From contig BNTV01000011.1 of NCBI GenBank assembly GCA_025996865.1, positions 9,533-73,532 of the forward strand: DNA of 64,000 nt, in the 5' to 3' direction. Every line of letters starts with the position of its first letter. Within the stretch, counting starts at the first letter, position 1. The notes beneath the pieces were generated by a model, which saw only the letters and a program-made list of their open reading frames with translations, did no database searches and was not told where the DNA came from. This document shows, one piece after another, positions 33,236 through 42,186 of this stretch. This stretch comes from Bacteroidia bacterium (lineage in GTDB: Bacteria > Bacteroidota > Bacteroidia > Bacteroidales > Azobacteroidaceae). The position numbers and the translations under genes were made by a program.

Positions 33236-35875
33236 ATGAAAAATTCAGTAAAGTATTTAGCTGTTCTGGCAGTTCTAATCATCAATCTATCGGACATACA
33301 AGCACAAAACGATTCTTATTTCAAAGGAGGAAATCTGTATATCCTAAATTCCAGTCACCAGGACATTGCGTGGATGGATGCACCCGACGTATGTATCCGT
33401 TTTCGTGATGAACAGGTGATAACGCCTGCTCTGAGGCGATTGGCAAGTAGCAAAGATTTCTGTTTCGATGTAGAAGATGCTCTGTCTCTGCGGGAATACC
33501 TCGAACGTCACCCCGACCGATACAACGAAATCTTGCAATATACGCGAGAGGGTCGTCTGGGATGGGGCGCTACCAACAAGCAACCCTACCAGTCAATGTA
33601 CGATGGCGAGGCGCTGATACGTCAGGTCTATTTCGGCAGAAAATGGCTGAAAAAGACACTTCCCGGATGTGATTTTCGCACGGCATGGAATGAAGACGTA
33701 CCGGGTATGGCGCTTCAATTTCCACAGATACTTGCCAAAGCCGGTATTCCCTATTACCAATTCAGCCGCCATCAGCCCGGTTTCTACAAGTGGTTCAGCC
33801 CAGACGGCAGTTACATATTAGGTTGGACACCGGGACAATACGAGCAATCCGGTCGTCGGATACGGGCCGCCGCTACGGACGAAGCCCGCACAGACAGTCT
33901 TGCTGCTCTTCTCAATCAATGGGCGCCTTATTTTAAACAAAGGAGTATATCTCCCTCTTACGCCTATCTCTCATCCTACGATTTTTCCACACCGTTGAAC
34001 TGGGATAAATACTTGACCGACTGGAATGAGAAAGTATCGGGCGCCAACGAAAAAGGATTGCCGCATATCCAATATGCAACTTCTACAAGGGCATTGGATG
34101 AACTGAGCAAAAACCCGCAAACCAAATTTGACGAATTGCATGGCGAACGTCCCGACGTGTGGCTGTACATCCACGGACCGGCACATCAGCGTGCATTGAA
34201 AGCCGGTCGGGATGCAAGCCGCCTGCTGACGGCAGCGGAAAAATTCGCCACTTTTGATGCTTTGTTAAAAAACAGTTTCAGCGACTATCCCGCCCAATCG
34301 CTCTCGGAAGCATGGGAAGCCGCCATTTATCCCGACCACGGATGGGGCGGAAAGAACGGACACATTACCGACCGCCTGTTCCGTGAAAAATTTGAATTTG
34401 CCGAAGAGCAGGGTAAACAACTGCTGAACGAATCGCTGACCTCTATCGCTCATCAAATCAAGTTCAAAGCAGCCCTGCGCGCCGTAACCGTTTTCAATCC
34501 CCTTTCGTGGGAAAGAACAGACCCTGTGATGTTTACGCTGGATTTGGAAGGTGGGCATCACTCGCATCTCAAACTGATTGACGGTTCGGGCAAGGAAATT
34601 GCCTACCAGTTGACTACGCAGCATCAATACACGGGCAACCGAGATGAAGTGATTTCATTTGTGTTTGTTGCTGAAAATGTTCCGGCTATGGGTTACAAAA
34701 ACTATTACATCGTCGAAGGGACATCTCCTGCCGGTAATCTCAATATACCGTCAGCCGTTCCTGCTTATGAAAATGCGTATTACAAAGTTATTCTGGGCGA
34801 TGGAGGTATCGAAAGTTTATACGATAAAGAACTGAAAACAGAGTTTCTCCAGACCAAGAAGTTTTCGGGTGGCGAACTTTTCACCATGCAGTCCGTAGGC
34901 AATGGTGCAGGCGAGTTTACCGATGTACAGCAACCTACCATGGAAGGCTTTGACAAACTGAGCAATTACAAACAGCAATGGCAATGTATCGAAACAGGCG
35001 CTGTTCGGGATGTTTTCCAAACCATTCAACCCTTGAAGGAAACACAAGCCTGCCTGCGGATTGTCTTCTATAAAACGGTAAAACGGATTGATGTGGAAGT
35101 GGATTTAAACCGCTTCAACGGTGAGAACTGGCGAGAATTTCGACTGGCTTTTCCTGTTAACATGAAACAGGCGAAAGTGGCTTATGAAGTGCCGATGGGC
35201 GTGGTGGAAGTAGGGAAAGATGAAATTGCAGGCGCTGCAGGCTTTTCCAAACCCGACCAAATTTACAGCACCCCCTGTAAAGACGTACATCCGAGGGAAG
35301 TGCAGGACTGGTTTTCTGCATCGGACGGCAAAACGGGCTTGACCATCAGTTCGGATGTAGCAGTGTTCGACTGGATTGACCCGACGGACAACCCTGTCGG
35401 TTACGCGGTGTTGCAGCCTGTTCTTTTAGCAAGCAGGAAAAGCTGCCACGGGGCAGGAAACTTCTATCTGCAACCCGGCAATCATTCCTACAGTTTTTCC
35501 CTGTTTACCCACAGCGGCAATTGGAAGAACGGTTACAAGCAGGGTACCCAGAGCAAACAACCGTTTCAGGTGGTAGTCAGCTTGCCGCACCTCTACTCCG
35601 GTACACTCCCCGAACAGTACAGTTTTAGTTCGGTAAACGTCAAAGGCGTAGTGGTTAGCACCATAAAAAAATGCGATGACGACGATTCCGTTGTACTGCG
35701 CTGTTATGATATCGAAGGGAAAGATACGGAAGCCTCCTTTCAGATTTTCAAGCCGATACAAGCGGTTAGCCACACCAACATCATAGAGGAAGAACCAACA
35801 TCCATCAAATCTTCCGAACAGGGTTTTTCCTATAAAATAGGACATCATGCCATTGAAACATTCAAATTAAAATAA
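33236..35875 (+). CDS. GH38 alpha-mannosidase, copy 1
   Basis: Exported glycoside hydrolase expected to release alpha-linked mannose. The 879-aa protein has a signal peptide (residues 1-23), then the GH38 N-terminal domain with zinc ligands in SSHQDIAWMD (His41, Asp43), the nucleophile region TAWNEDVPGMALQ (Asp154) and a C-terminal His candidate in IHGPAHQRALKAGR. A helical mid domain (LLTAAEKFATFDALL) and the large beta C-terminal domain (RAVTVFNPLSWERTDPV, EVQDWFSASDGKTGL) follow. Linkage specificity cannot be read from sequence. The paralogue follows after 12 bp. Confidence 0.92.
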   Translation: MKNSVKYLAVLAVLIINLSDIQAQNDSYFKGGNLYILNSSHQDIAWMDAPDVCIRFRDEQVITPALRRLASSKDFCFDVEDALSLREYLERHPDRYNEILQYTREGRLGWGATNKQPYQSMYDGEALIRQVYFGRKWLKKTLPGCDFRTAWNEDVPGMALQFPQILAKAGIPYYQFSRHQPGFYKWFSPDGSYILGWTPGQYEQSGRRIRAAATDEARTDSLAALLNQWAPYFKQRSISPSYAYLSSYDFSTPLNWDKYLTDWNEKVSGANEKGLPHIQYATSTRALDELSKNPQTKFDELHGERPDVWLYIHGPAHQRALKAGRDASRLLTAAEKFATFDALLKNSFSDYPAQSLSEAWEAAIYPDHGWGGKNGHITDRLFREKFEFAEEQGKQLLNESLTSIAHQIKFKAALRAVTVFNPLSWERTDPVMFTLDLEGGHHSHLKLIDGSGKEIAYQLTTQHQYTGNRDEVISFVFVAENVPAMGYKNYYIVEGTSPAGNLNIPSAVPAYENAYYKVILGDGGIESLYDKELKTEFLQTKKFSGGELFTMQSVGNGAGEFTDVQQPTMEGFDKLSNYKQQWQCIETGAVRDVFQTIQPLKETQACLRIVFYKTVKRIDVEVDLNRFNGENWREFRLAFPVNMKQAKVAYEVPMGVVEVGKDEIAGAAGFSKPDQIYSTPCKDVHPREVQDWFSASDGKTGLTISSDVAVFDWIDPTDNPVGYAVLQPVLLASRKSCHGAGNFYLQPGNHSYSFSLFTHSGNWKNGYKQGTQSKQPFQVVVSLPHLYSGTLPEQYSFSSVNVKGVVVSTIKKCDDDDSVVLRCYDIEGKDTEASFQIFKPIQAVSHTNIIEEEPTSIKSSEQGFSYKIGHHAIETFKLK

Positions 35876-35887
35876 CAATTTGTGAAA

Positions 35888-38548
35888 ATGAAAAGAATAG
35901 TATTATTTTTAAGTATCATTGCTTGTTCCATCACTATTTCGGCGCAAGAGAAACAAGATAAGTCTTATTTCAAGGGTGGCCAAATGTTTATTGTAAACTC
36001 AAGCCATCAGGACATCGCATGGATGGACACTCCGGATGAATGTGTCCGTTTTCGCGATGAACAGATGATTACACCAGCATTAAAACGCATGGCGGAAAAC
36101 AAGAATTATTGTTTTTCGGTGGAAGATGCCTTATCGCTGAGGGAATACCTTGAACGCCATCCTGACCGCTACGGCGATATTCTGAAATACACGTTGGAAG
36201 GACGATTGGAGTGGGGCGCCACCAACAAACAGCCCTACCAGTCCATGTATGACGGTGAGGCGCTGGTACGTCAGGTTTATTTCGGCAGGAAATACCTGAA
36301 AAAGACATTGCCGGGCTGCGACGCTCGCACAGCATATAACGAAGATGTGCCCGGCTTGGCGCTTCAGTACCCGCAGATACTGGCCAAAGCCGGTATTCCT
36401 TACTACCAGTTCGGTCGTCAGCAACCGGGGCTCTATAAATGGTTCAGCCCTGACGGGAGTTATGTATTGGGATGGACACAGGGAATTTATGCCGACTTAG
36501 CGCGAAAAATCGAGCACGCCAAGACAGATTCCGCCCGTACCGAAGTGCTGATTCAATTTCGTGATAAATTTGATGCCTATTACAAGGAAAGGAATATTAA
36601 ACCTCACCTGCTTGTGCTCTATTCCGATGATTTTTCCAAGCCTTTGAACTGGGATGCCTACATGAAAAATTGGAATGACGACGTACAAGGGAAAAATGCA
36701 AGAAACCAACCATATATCCGATATGCTACCGCCACAAACGCCATGGACAAAATCTCCGATGACAAAGATGCGAAATTTGACGAATTGCATGGTGAACGTC
36801 CGGATGTATGGTTATACATTCATGGTCCGGCGCATCAACGTGCCTTGAAAGCAGGGCGTGAAGCAAGCCGCCTGTTGACGGCAGCGGAAAAATTCGCTAC
36901 CTTCAATGCGTTGGTAAACAAAAGTTTCAGCAACTATCCTGCCCAATTACTTTCAGATGCTTGGGAATCCGCCATTTATCCCGACCACGGCTGGGGTGGC
37001 AACCACGGCGAGGTGACCGACCGCCTGTTCCGCGAAAAATTCGAGTATGCAAGGGACAAGGGGAAAGAGGTTCTTACTGAATCGCTTGCTTCCATCGCCC
37101 GTCAAATCAATTTCAAGACAGAAAACCTGCGTGCCGTAACCGTTTTCAATCCCCTGTCGTGGGAAAGAACAGACCCTGTGATGTTTACGCTGGATTTGGA
37201 AAGTTGGCATCACTCGCATCTCAAACTGATTGACAGTTCGGGCAAGGAAATTGCCTACCAACTGACTACGCAGCATCAATACACGGGCAACAGAGATGAA
37301 GTGATTTCATTTGTTTTTGTGGCTGAAAACGTTCCGCCCTTGGGCTACAAGACCTATTACCTCGCCGAAGGGACGCCTCCTGCCGGCAATATCAACATAC
37401 CGTCAGCCGTTCCTGCTTATGAAAATGCCTATTACAAAATCGTTTTGGGCAACGGTGGCATCACAAGCCTGTTCGACAAGGAACTGAAAACAGAAATCTT
37501 CCAGACACAGAAGTTTTCCGGTGGAGAACTGTTTACCATGCAGTCAAAGGGTAACGGTGCCGGTGAGTTTACCGACGTGCAGCAGCCCACCATGGAAGGC
37601 TTCGACAAGCTGAGCAATTACAAACAGCAATGGCAGTGCATCGAAACGGGCGCGGTGCGCGACGTTTTCCAAACCATACAACCTTTTAAGGAAACGCAGG
37701 CGGTGCTCCGCATTGTAATGTATAAAACCGTCAAACGTATTGATATAGAAACGGATTTAAACCGTTTCAACGGCGAGAACTGGCGGGAATTTCGCTTGGC
37801 TTTCCCTTTGAATATGAAACAGGCGAAAGTAACCTACGAAGTACCGATGGGCGTTTTGGAAGTGGGCAAAGACGAGATGGCAGGCGCTGCCGGTTATTCC
37901 AATGACTATCAGATTTATACAACACCCTGCAAGGATATACATCCGCGCGAAGTGCAGGATTGGTTTTCCGCATCGGACGGCAAAACGGGCTTAACCATCA
38001 GTTCGGATGTGGCAGTGTTCGACTGGATAGACCCGACGGATAAGCCCGTAGATTACGCGGTGTTGCAGCCTGTTCTTTTAGCGAGCAGGAAAAGTTGCCA
38101 TTGGGCAGGAAACTATTACCTGCAACCGGGCGACCATACCTACAGTTTTTCGCTCTACACGCACAAAGGCGACTGGAAGAATGGGTATCAATCCGGTACG
38201 CAAAGCAAACAACCGCTCAGGGCAATCGTCAGTGAGCCGCGAAAATATTCCGGTTCGTTGCCGGAAACGTATAGTTTTAGCTCGATAAACGGAAAAGGTG
38301 TGGTAGTTAGCACCATAAAAAAATGCGATGACGACGATTCCGTTGTACTGCGTTGTTACGACATCGAAGGGAAAGATACGGAAGCGGTTTTCAACTTTGC
38401 ATCTCCTGTTCAATCCGCAAGTCACACCAACATTATTGAAGAGGAACCTACAGTCCTGAAAGCATCAGGGACCGGTTTTTCTTACAAAGTAGGTCATCAT
38501 GCCATTGAGACGTTTAAATTAAAATTTGAAATGCACCCAACAAATTAA
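35888..38548 (+). CDS. GH38 alpha-mannosidase, copy 2
   Basis: An 886-aa paralogue of the preceding enzyme with the same zinc motif (NSSHQDIAWMD), nucleophile (TAYNEDVPGLALQ) and His motif (IHGPAHQRALKAGR). I use the ATG at 35888; a GTG six bases earlier adds only two residues. Blocks of the two genes are nearly identical (for example around 34490-34640 and 37130-37280), while the loops near the active site differ (GWTPGQYEQSGRR against GWTQGIYADLARK). This suggests tandem duplication, partial homogenisation and possible division of labour between linkages. Confidence 0.92.
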   Translation: MKRIVLFLSIIACSITISAQEKQDKSYFKGGQMFIVNSSHQDIAWMDTPDECVRFRDEQMITPALKRMAENKNYCFSVEDALSLREYLERHPDRYGDILKYTLEGRLEWGATNKQPYQSMYDGEALVRQVYFGRKYLKKTLPGCDARTAYNEDVPGLALQYPQILAKAGIPYYQFGRQQPGLYKWFSPDGSYVLGWTQGIYADLARKIEHAKTDSARTEVLIQFRDKFDAYYKERNIKPHLLVLYSDDFSKPLNWDAYMKNWNDDVQGKNARNQPYIRYATATNAMDKISDDKDAKFDELHGERPDVWLYIHGPAHQRALKAGREASRLLTAAEKFATFNALVNKSFSNYPAQLLSDAWESAIYPDHGWGGNHGEVTDRLFREKFEYARDKGKEVLTESLASIARQINFKTENLRAVTVFNPLSWERTDPVMFTLDLESWHHSHLKLIDSSGKEIAYQLTTQHQYTGNRDEVISFVFVAENVPPLGYKTYYLAEGTPPAGNINIPSAVPAYENAYYKIVLGNGGITSLFDKELKTEIFQTQKFSGGELFTMQSKGNGAGEFTDVQQPTMEGFDKLSNYKQQWQCIETGAVRDVFQTIQPFKETQAVLRIVMYKTVKRIDIETDLNRFNGENWREFRLAFPLNMKQAKVTYEVPMGVLEVGKDEMAGAAGYSNDYQIYTTPCKDIHPREVQDWFSASDGKTGLTISSDVAVFDWIDPTDKPVDYAVLQPVLLASRKSCHWAGNYYLQPGDHTYSFSLYTHKGDWKNGYQSGTQSKQPLRAIVSEPRKYSGSLPETYSFSSINGKGVVVSTIKKCDDDDSVVLRCYDIEGKDTEAVFNFASPVQSASHTNIIEEEPTVLKASGTGFSYKVGHHAIETFKLKFEMHPTN

Positions 38549-38603
38549 TCGCATGGGGAATAGCATTTCCATTTCGGAAACTTATTCCAAACGTTCTTTG
38601 ACA

Positions 38604-38620
38604 TATTTGTTTACACGCTT
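38604..38620 (+). repeat. 17-bp inverted repeat, left
   Basis: TATTTGTTTACACGCTT has its exact inverse complement at 39260-39276. The pair encloses the small ORF and the broken retropepsin-like gene. Confidence 0.75.
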
Positions 38621-38626
38621 AAATTA

Positions 38627-38673
38627 ATTGAGAATTGAGAATTGAGAATTAATCTCAATTTTCAATTCTCATT
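38627..38673. repeat. ATTGAGA-type tandem/palindromic repeat
   Basis: GAATTGA units repeated three times are followed by inverted copies (TCTCAATT, TCAATTCTCATT), giving a hairpin-forming AT-rich repeat. The rest of the 258-bp gap holds the inverted repeat to its left and a promoter to its right. Confidence 0.7.
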
Positions 38674-38710
38674 GACTTTTCTTTCTAATGAACAAATTGC
38701 TCAACGCTTA

Positions 38711-38742
38711 TTGGGTAAATTCGTTTAATGTGGTTATCTTTG
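38711..38742 (+). promoter_or_regulatory. Promoter of the small ORF
   Basis: TTG (38711-38713), 21 nt, TATCTTTG (38735-38742); the ATG is at 38807. Confidence 0.55.
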
Positions 38743-38806
38743 TGGTATTATTTGCGAAAGTAAAAAAATATTGTTAAATTCGCATAATATTTAATACCAA
38801 TAGATT

Positions 38807-39070
38807 ATGGGACAATTAGTAAATATCAACGAAATTGAGCGACTTTATCCAGATGAGTGGATTTTGTTGGGCAATCCTGAAATTGACAAAATCAATCAGA
38901 AGTTTCTTGGCGGAGAAGTAGTTTATCATAGTCGCGATAAGAAAGAGGTGTGTTATCTTGGCAAACCCTTAATTGCCAACTATAAAAAAACGGCATTATT
39001 TTTTAATCGGGTAACACCGTTAAGAAACAGAAGCCTTATTGTAAGCCTTTTTCATCCTGTTGTGTTATGA
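38807..39070 (+). CDS. Small conserved-type hypothetical protein
   Basis: An 87-aa soluble protein (VNINEIERLYPDEWILLGNP start; GGEVVYHSRDKKEVCYLG). I recognise this type as the small partner encoded just before retropepsin-like aspartic proteases in Bacteroidota and cyanobacteria; function unknown. Its stop overlaps the ATG of the next reading frame (ATGA), indicating translational coupling to the retropepsin-like gene, which is broken here. It has its own promoter. Confidence 0.6.
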   Translation: MGQLVNINEIERLYPDEWILLGNPEIDKINQKFLGGEVVYHSRDKKEVCYLGKPLIANYKKTALFFNRVTPLRNRSLIVSLFHPVVL

Positions 39071-39236
39071 CCTATTCTTTCGACAGAGAAGCCGTCAGCG
39101 GGGTAATTATTGTAACCGTTGAACTTGAGGACAAGCATAATCTGAAAATGCTGTTAGATACCTTGGTTTAGATTTCTTTGAGAATACTGTACTTTGTATT
39201 AATTTGAAAGAAAATACAATTACCATCAGCGAATAA
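39067..39236 (+). pseudogene. Retropepsin-like aspartic protease, internal deletion
   Basis: The frame from 39067 reads MTYSFDREAVSGVIIVTVEL and then KMLLDT, the expected approach to the catalytic DTG, but is followed at once by a stop at 39171. Another frame continues LGLDFFENTVLCINLKENTI and ends at 39236, which is the normal C-terminus of this family (LGxDFF). The sequence between the DT of the active site and LGLDFF, normally several dozen residues, is missing and the two parts are out of frame. The protein cannot be active. Confidence 0.6.
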
Positions 39237-39259
39237 TAAATTTTGTTCATAAATTTAAA

Positions 39260-39276
39260 AAGCGTGTAAACAAATA
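39260..39276 (-). repeat. 17-bp inverted repeat, right
   Basis: AAGCGTGTAAACAAATA, exact inverse complement of 38604-38620; the right copy is also the left arm of the hairpin at 39261-39294. Confidence 0.75.
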
Positions 39277-39297
39277 GTCAGTTTACGCGCTTTTGCG
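39261..39297 (+). terminator. Probable terminator hairpin
   Basis: AGCGTGTAAAC (39261-39271) pairs with GTTTACGCGCT (39281-39291) with one mismatch and is followed by TTT. Confidence 0.5.
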
Positions 39298-39338
39298 TTT
39301 ATAAAAGTATAAGATTTGAAAACAAAAAATAATAACCA

Positions 39339-40484
39339 ATGAAATCTCAAATCAAATTATCGTATTTATTTCCCATCCTGTTCGGTTTCTTTATCATGGG
39401 CTTTGTGGATGTGGTAAACATTTCGGTCAGTTATGTAAAGCAGGATTTCGGGCTGAGTGACAAACTCGCTAATCTTTTGCCTATGATGGTCTTTCTGTGG
39501 TTTGCCGTGTTTTCACTGCCCACAGGTATCCTTATGGGAAAAATCGGACGGAAGAAAACCGTGCTGCTGAGCGCTGTGGTCACCATTGCGGCAATGATGA
39601 TACCCTTGATAGAATACAGTTTTCCCTTTGTTCTGCTGGCATTTGCCTTGCTGGGTATCGGAAATACGATTTTGCAGGTTTCGCTCAATCCCTTGATTAC
39701 GAATGTAGTTCCCGAAAACAGAATAACCGGCACACTCACGTTGGGGCAGTTTATCAAAGCCGTTTCGTCTTTTCTGGGACCGGTGATTATTGGCGTTGTT
39801 GCCTCTGCTTTCGGCAATTGGAAGCTGATTTTTCCCATCTATGCAGCCGCCACTTTGTTGTCGTTCGTCTGGCTGCTTGCCGTATCGGTTGAGGAATCTC
39901 CGGTTATCGGCGGCAATGCCTCCGGAAAGATTTTTGCTTTGTTGAAAAACAAATCGATACTGGTCTTTTTCTCTGTCATTGTGTTGATTGTGGGTTTTGA
40001 AATCGGACTGATGACTGCCACACCCAAATACCTGCTCGAACGCTGCGCCATGCCGTTGGAACAAAGCGGATTGGCTAACAGTCTCTATTACGTTGCCCGT
40101 ACCGCAGGAACATTTCTCGGCGCATTTCTGTTGGTAAAGATTGCGCCCCGCAAATTCCTTATCACTACTATGCTCGCGGCTGTAGTTTCCTTCATCCTCT
40201 TGATGTTGACAAGCAATGTCTGGGTAATTATGGTAAGCCTCGCCTTGTTGGGTTTGACTTGCGCCAATGTTTTCGCCATCGCTTTTTCAGGCGCCTTGAA
40301 AGTGGATGCCTCCAAGACCAACGAGATATCGGCGCTGATGATTACGGGAGTAGCCGGAGGCGCTTTGTTGCCACCGGTGATGGGATTTGTTGCCGATGCT
40401 ACCAATCAGTTGATTAGTTTGTCAGTGTTATTGGTTGCGTTGGTTTATATCTTGCTGGCGGCTGTGTCTGTAATGAAAAAATAA
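39339..40484 (+). CDS. MFS sugar transporter (FucP/GlcP-like)
   Basis: Inner-membrane major facilitator permease, probably importing the monosaccharide released by the GH38 enzymes. The 381-aa protein has about twelve helices. The MFS loop motif GILMGKIGRKKTVLL lies between helices 2 and 3, and QVSLNPLITNVVPENRITG with the QFIKAVSSFLGPVIIG stretch resembles the FHS (fucose/glucose:H+ symporter) group. It starts the second half of the PUL: permease, cupin, methyltransferase with gaps of 24 and 11 bp, likely one operon. Confidence 0.88.
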   Translation: MKSQIKLSYLFPILFGFFIMGFVDVVNISVSYVKQDFGLSDKLANLLPMMVFLWFAVFSLPTGILMGKIGRKKTVLLSAVVTIAAMMIPLIEYSFPFVLLAFALLGIGNTILQVSLNPLITNVVPENRITGTLTLGQFIKAVSSFLGPVIIGVVASAFGNWKLIFPIYAAATLLSFVWLLAVSVEESPVIGGNASGKIFALLKNKSILVFFSVIVLIVGFEIGLMTATPKYLLERCAMPLEQSGLANSLYYVARTAGTFLGAFLLVKIAPRKFLITTMLAAVVSFILLMLTSNVWVIMVSLALLGLTCANVFAIAFSGALKVDASKTNEISALMITGVAGGALLPPVMGFVADATNQLISLSVLLVALVYILLAAVSVMKK

Positions 40485-40508
40485 AGAAAATTTTTAATAT
40501 AAAAAAGT

Positions 40509-40931
40509 ATGAAACAATTAATTGAAGAGTATGCATATTCGGAACAAGGGTATAAACCCTGTCTGATTACCCCGCGTTGGCAGGCTGCCATCTTGAATTA
40601 TGCGGAATCGCAGGATTTCAAATCTATTGATAAAATAGAAAAACACACGCAAACAGATGAAGTATTTGTGCTGTTGGAAGGATTTGCCGTATTGATAGCT
40701 GCAGAACAAACGGATAACGCCCTTCGCTTTGAAACGATTCCGTTACAAAAAGGAATTATTTACAATGTTCCGGCGGATGTTTGGCACAACATTGCAATGG
40801 ACGAAGCGGCGCGAATCATTATTTTTGAAGATGCAAACACCCACCTGAATGATGTTACATACAATCCATTGAACGAAGAACAGCAAAAAAAATTAGAGAT
40901 GAGCCTGAAACAAATTATTAAAAACGAATAA
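40509..40931 (+). CDS. Small cupin-domain protein
   Basis: A 140-aa cytoplasmic single-domain cupin. Metal-site features are recognisable: KHTQTDEVFVLLEG (His and Glu) in cupin motif 1 and IIYNVPADVWHNIAM (His) in motif 2. Related proteins act as sugar isomerases or sugar-binding dioxygenase-like folds; the reaction here cannot be assigned. It lies between the sugar permease and the methyltransferase gene in one apparent operon, so a role in processing the imported sugar is a reasonable inference. Confidence 0.8.
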   Translation: MKQLIEEYAYSEQGYKPCLITPRWQAAILNYAESQDFKSIDKIEKHTQTDEVFVLLEGFAVLIAAEQTDNALRFETIPLQKGIIYNVPADVWHNIAMDEAARIIIFEDANTHLNDVTYNPLNEEQQKKLEMSLKQIIKNE

Positions 40932-40942
40932 AAAGAAATAAT

Positions 40943-41998
40943 ATGACTTCATTAGAAAGATGTCTTGCTGTACTGAACGGCGAAAAGTTTGATACACTAC
41001 CTGTTGTTCCGCAATGTTTTATGCTCGCCATTGAAACGGCGGGATTCAGGATTGGCGACATCAATCACAACGGTAAAAAGATGGCGCAAGCGCATCAGAT
41101 TTCACAAGAAAAATACGGTTATGACGGTTGCATCATCGACTTCGACGATGCATCCATAGCGGAAGCCATCGGCGCTAAAGTGATTTTCAGGGATGATGAT
41201 CCGGCTGTTGTCAACGAGGAATATCCGGTACTCAAGGATTTGCGGGATGTATATGATTTAGAAGTGCCCGACCCGCTTAAAGCCGGTCGCTTGTGCGAGT
41301 GGTTGGAAGCAACACGCACTTTGGTGGATGCCATTGGCGACCATGTGTTCGTCATGGGACGTGCCGACCAGGGACCTTTCAGCATAGCCTGTCTGCTTCG
41401 CGGCACCCAGCAGTTCATGATGGATTTGCTTACAGAAGACCCCAAAGTGATAGCCGATGTGCTGGAATACTGTCGAAAAGTATGCGTCGTTTTTGCCAAA
41501 GCGCAGAAAGATGCAGGAGCGCACGCTACTTCCATTGGCGATGCTCTGGCAGGACCCAATCTGATTGACCCATATTTATACCGCGCTTTTGCACTGGAAC
41601 CGGAAAAGCAATTGACACAGGAGGTGCAGGATTACGGCATTCCGTTTTCCATCCATATTTGTGGAAGAACCAACGATATTATTGCAGATATGGGGAGTAC
41701 GGGCGCAAAAATTCTCGAAGTGGACTGGCAATTGGATATGCGTCGAGCACGCGAATCCGTTCCCTTGTCCACCGTGTTGATGGGGAATGTAAATCCCAGT
41801 TTCCCGCTGGTATTAGGAACGCCGGATGATGTGGACAAAGCGGTGAAAGAGGTCATAGAGCAAACGAAAGGTCAAAGTCTTTTTATCAGTTCCGGTTGCG
41901 CGATGGGACGGAATACGCCACCCGAAAATTTCCGCGCACTAATTTCTGCCGCCCGAAAATACGGAACTTATGAAGAAGTAATGAAGTTAAATCAATAA
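40943..41998 (+). CDS. MtaA/CmuA-type methyltransferase of the uroporphyrinogen decarboxylase superfamily
   Basis: A 351-aa cytoplasmic TIM-barrel protein. It lacks the MRQAGR substrate motif of haem-pathway HemE. Instead it has the zinc-ligand pattern of corrinoid-dependent methyltransferases: His and Cys in SIHICGRTND and a third Cys in ISSGCAMGRNTPPENF. MtaA, MtbA and CmuA use such a site to activate a thiol for methyl transfer to or from a corrinoid protein. The next short ORF looks like a corrinoid-protein tail. Many members in Bacteroidota PULs are uncharacterised, so methyl transfer is inference from the motif. Confidence 0.8.
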   Translation: MTSLERCLAVLNGEKFDTLPVVPQCFMLAIETAGFRIGDINHNGKKMAQAHQISQEKYGYDGCIIDFDDASIAEAIGAKVIFRDDDPAVVNEEYPVLKDLRDVYDLEVPDPLKAGRLCEWLEATRTLVDAIGDHVFVMGRADQGPFSIACLLRGTQQFMMDLLTEDPKVIADVLEYCRKVCVVFAKAQKDAGAHATSIGDALAGPNLIDPYLYRAFALEPEKQLTQEVQDYGIPFSIHICGRTNDIIADMGSTGAKILEVDWQLDMRRARESVPLSTVLMGNVNPSFPLVLGTPDDVDKAVKEVIEQTKGQSLFISSGCAMGRNTPPENFRALISAARKYGTYEEVMKLNQ

Positions 41999-42002
41999 AC
42001 TA

Positions 42003-42089
42003 ATGAATTTTGCCAAACAAATCAACGCAGACGTTTACACGAAAGACCCGCAGGGTTTGGTTGGCTGGTTGGATAAATTAATTGCATGA
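42003..42089 (+). pseudogene. 28-codon ORF resembling the C-terminus of a corrinoid-binding protein
   Basis: Starts 5 bp after the methyltransferase stop and reads MNFAKQINADVYTKDPQGLV then GWLDKLIA. The segment resembles the last helix of methyltransferase corrinoid proteins (AKEIGADGYxxDAxxAV). The cobalamin-binding DxHxxG and SxL parts are absent. Either it is the end of a deleted corrinoid gene or a very small peptide of another kind. The similarity is from memory of the family and is weak. Confidence 0.35.
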
Positions 42090-42160
42090 TTCCAATGATG
42101 AGTACAGTTACTCAATTCCTGCTTTTCTGTCATTTTCTTTTAACTTACGACTTTTTTTTG

Positions 42161-42168
42161 TACTTTTG
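42161..42168 (+). promoter_or_regulatory. -7 box upstream of hisIE
   Basis: TACTTTTG fits TAnnTTTG and is 18 bp before the ATG; a -33 element is not obvious. Confidence 0.4.
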
Positions 42169-42186
42169 CAAAGAAATTTTAAAAAT

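Noticed and set aside
38604..39276. Insertion sequence
   Set aside because: No transposase is encoded between the inverted repeats and no target duplication is evident; the right copy is also explained as a terminator arm.
40943..41998. hemE (uroporphyrinogen decarboxylase of haem synthesis)
   Set aside because: The MRQAGR substrate motif is missing and a His-Cys...Cys zinc pattern is present, as in MtaA/CmuA methyltransferases.
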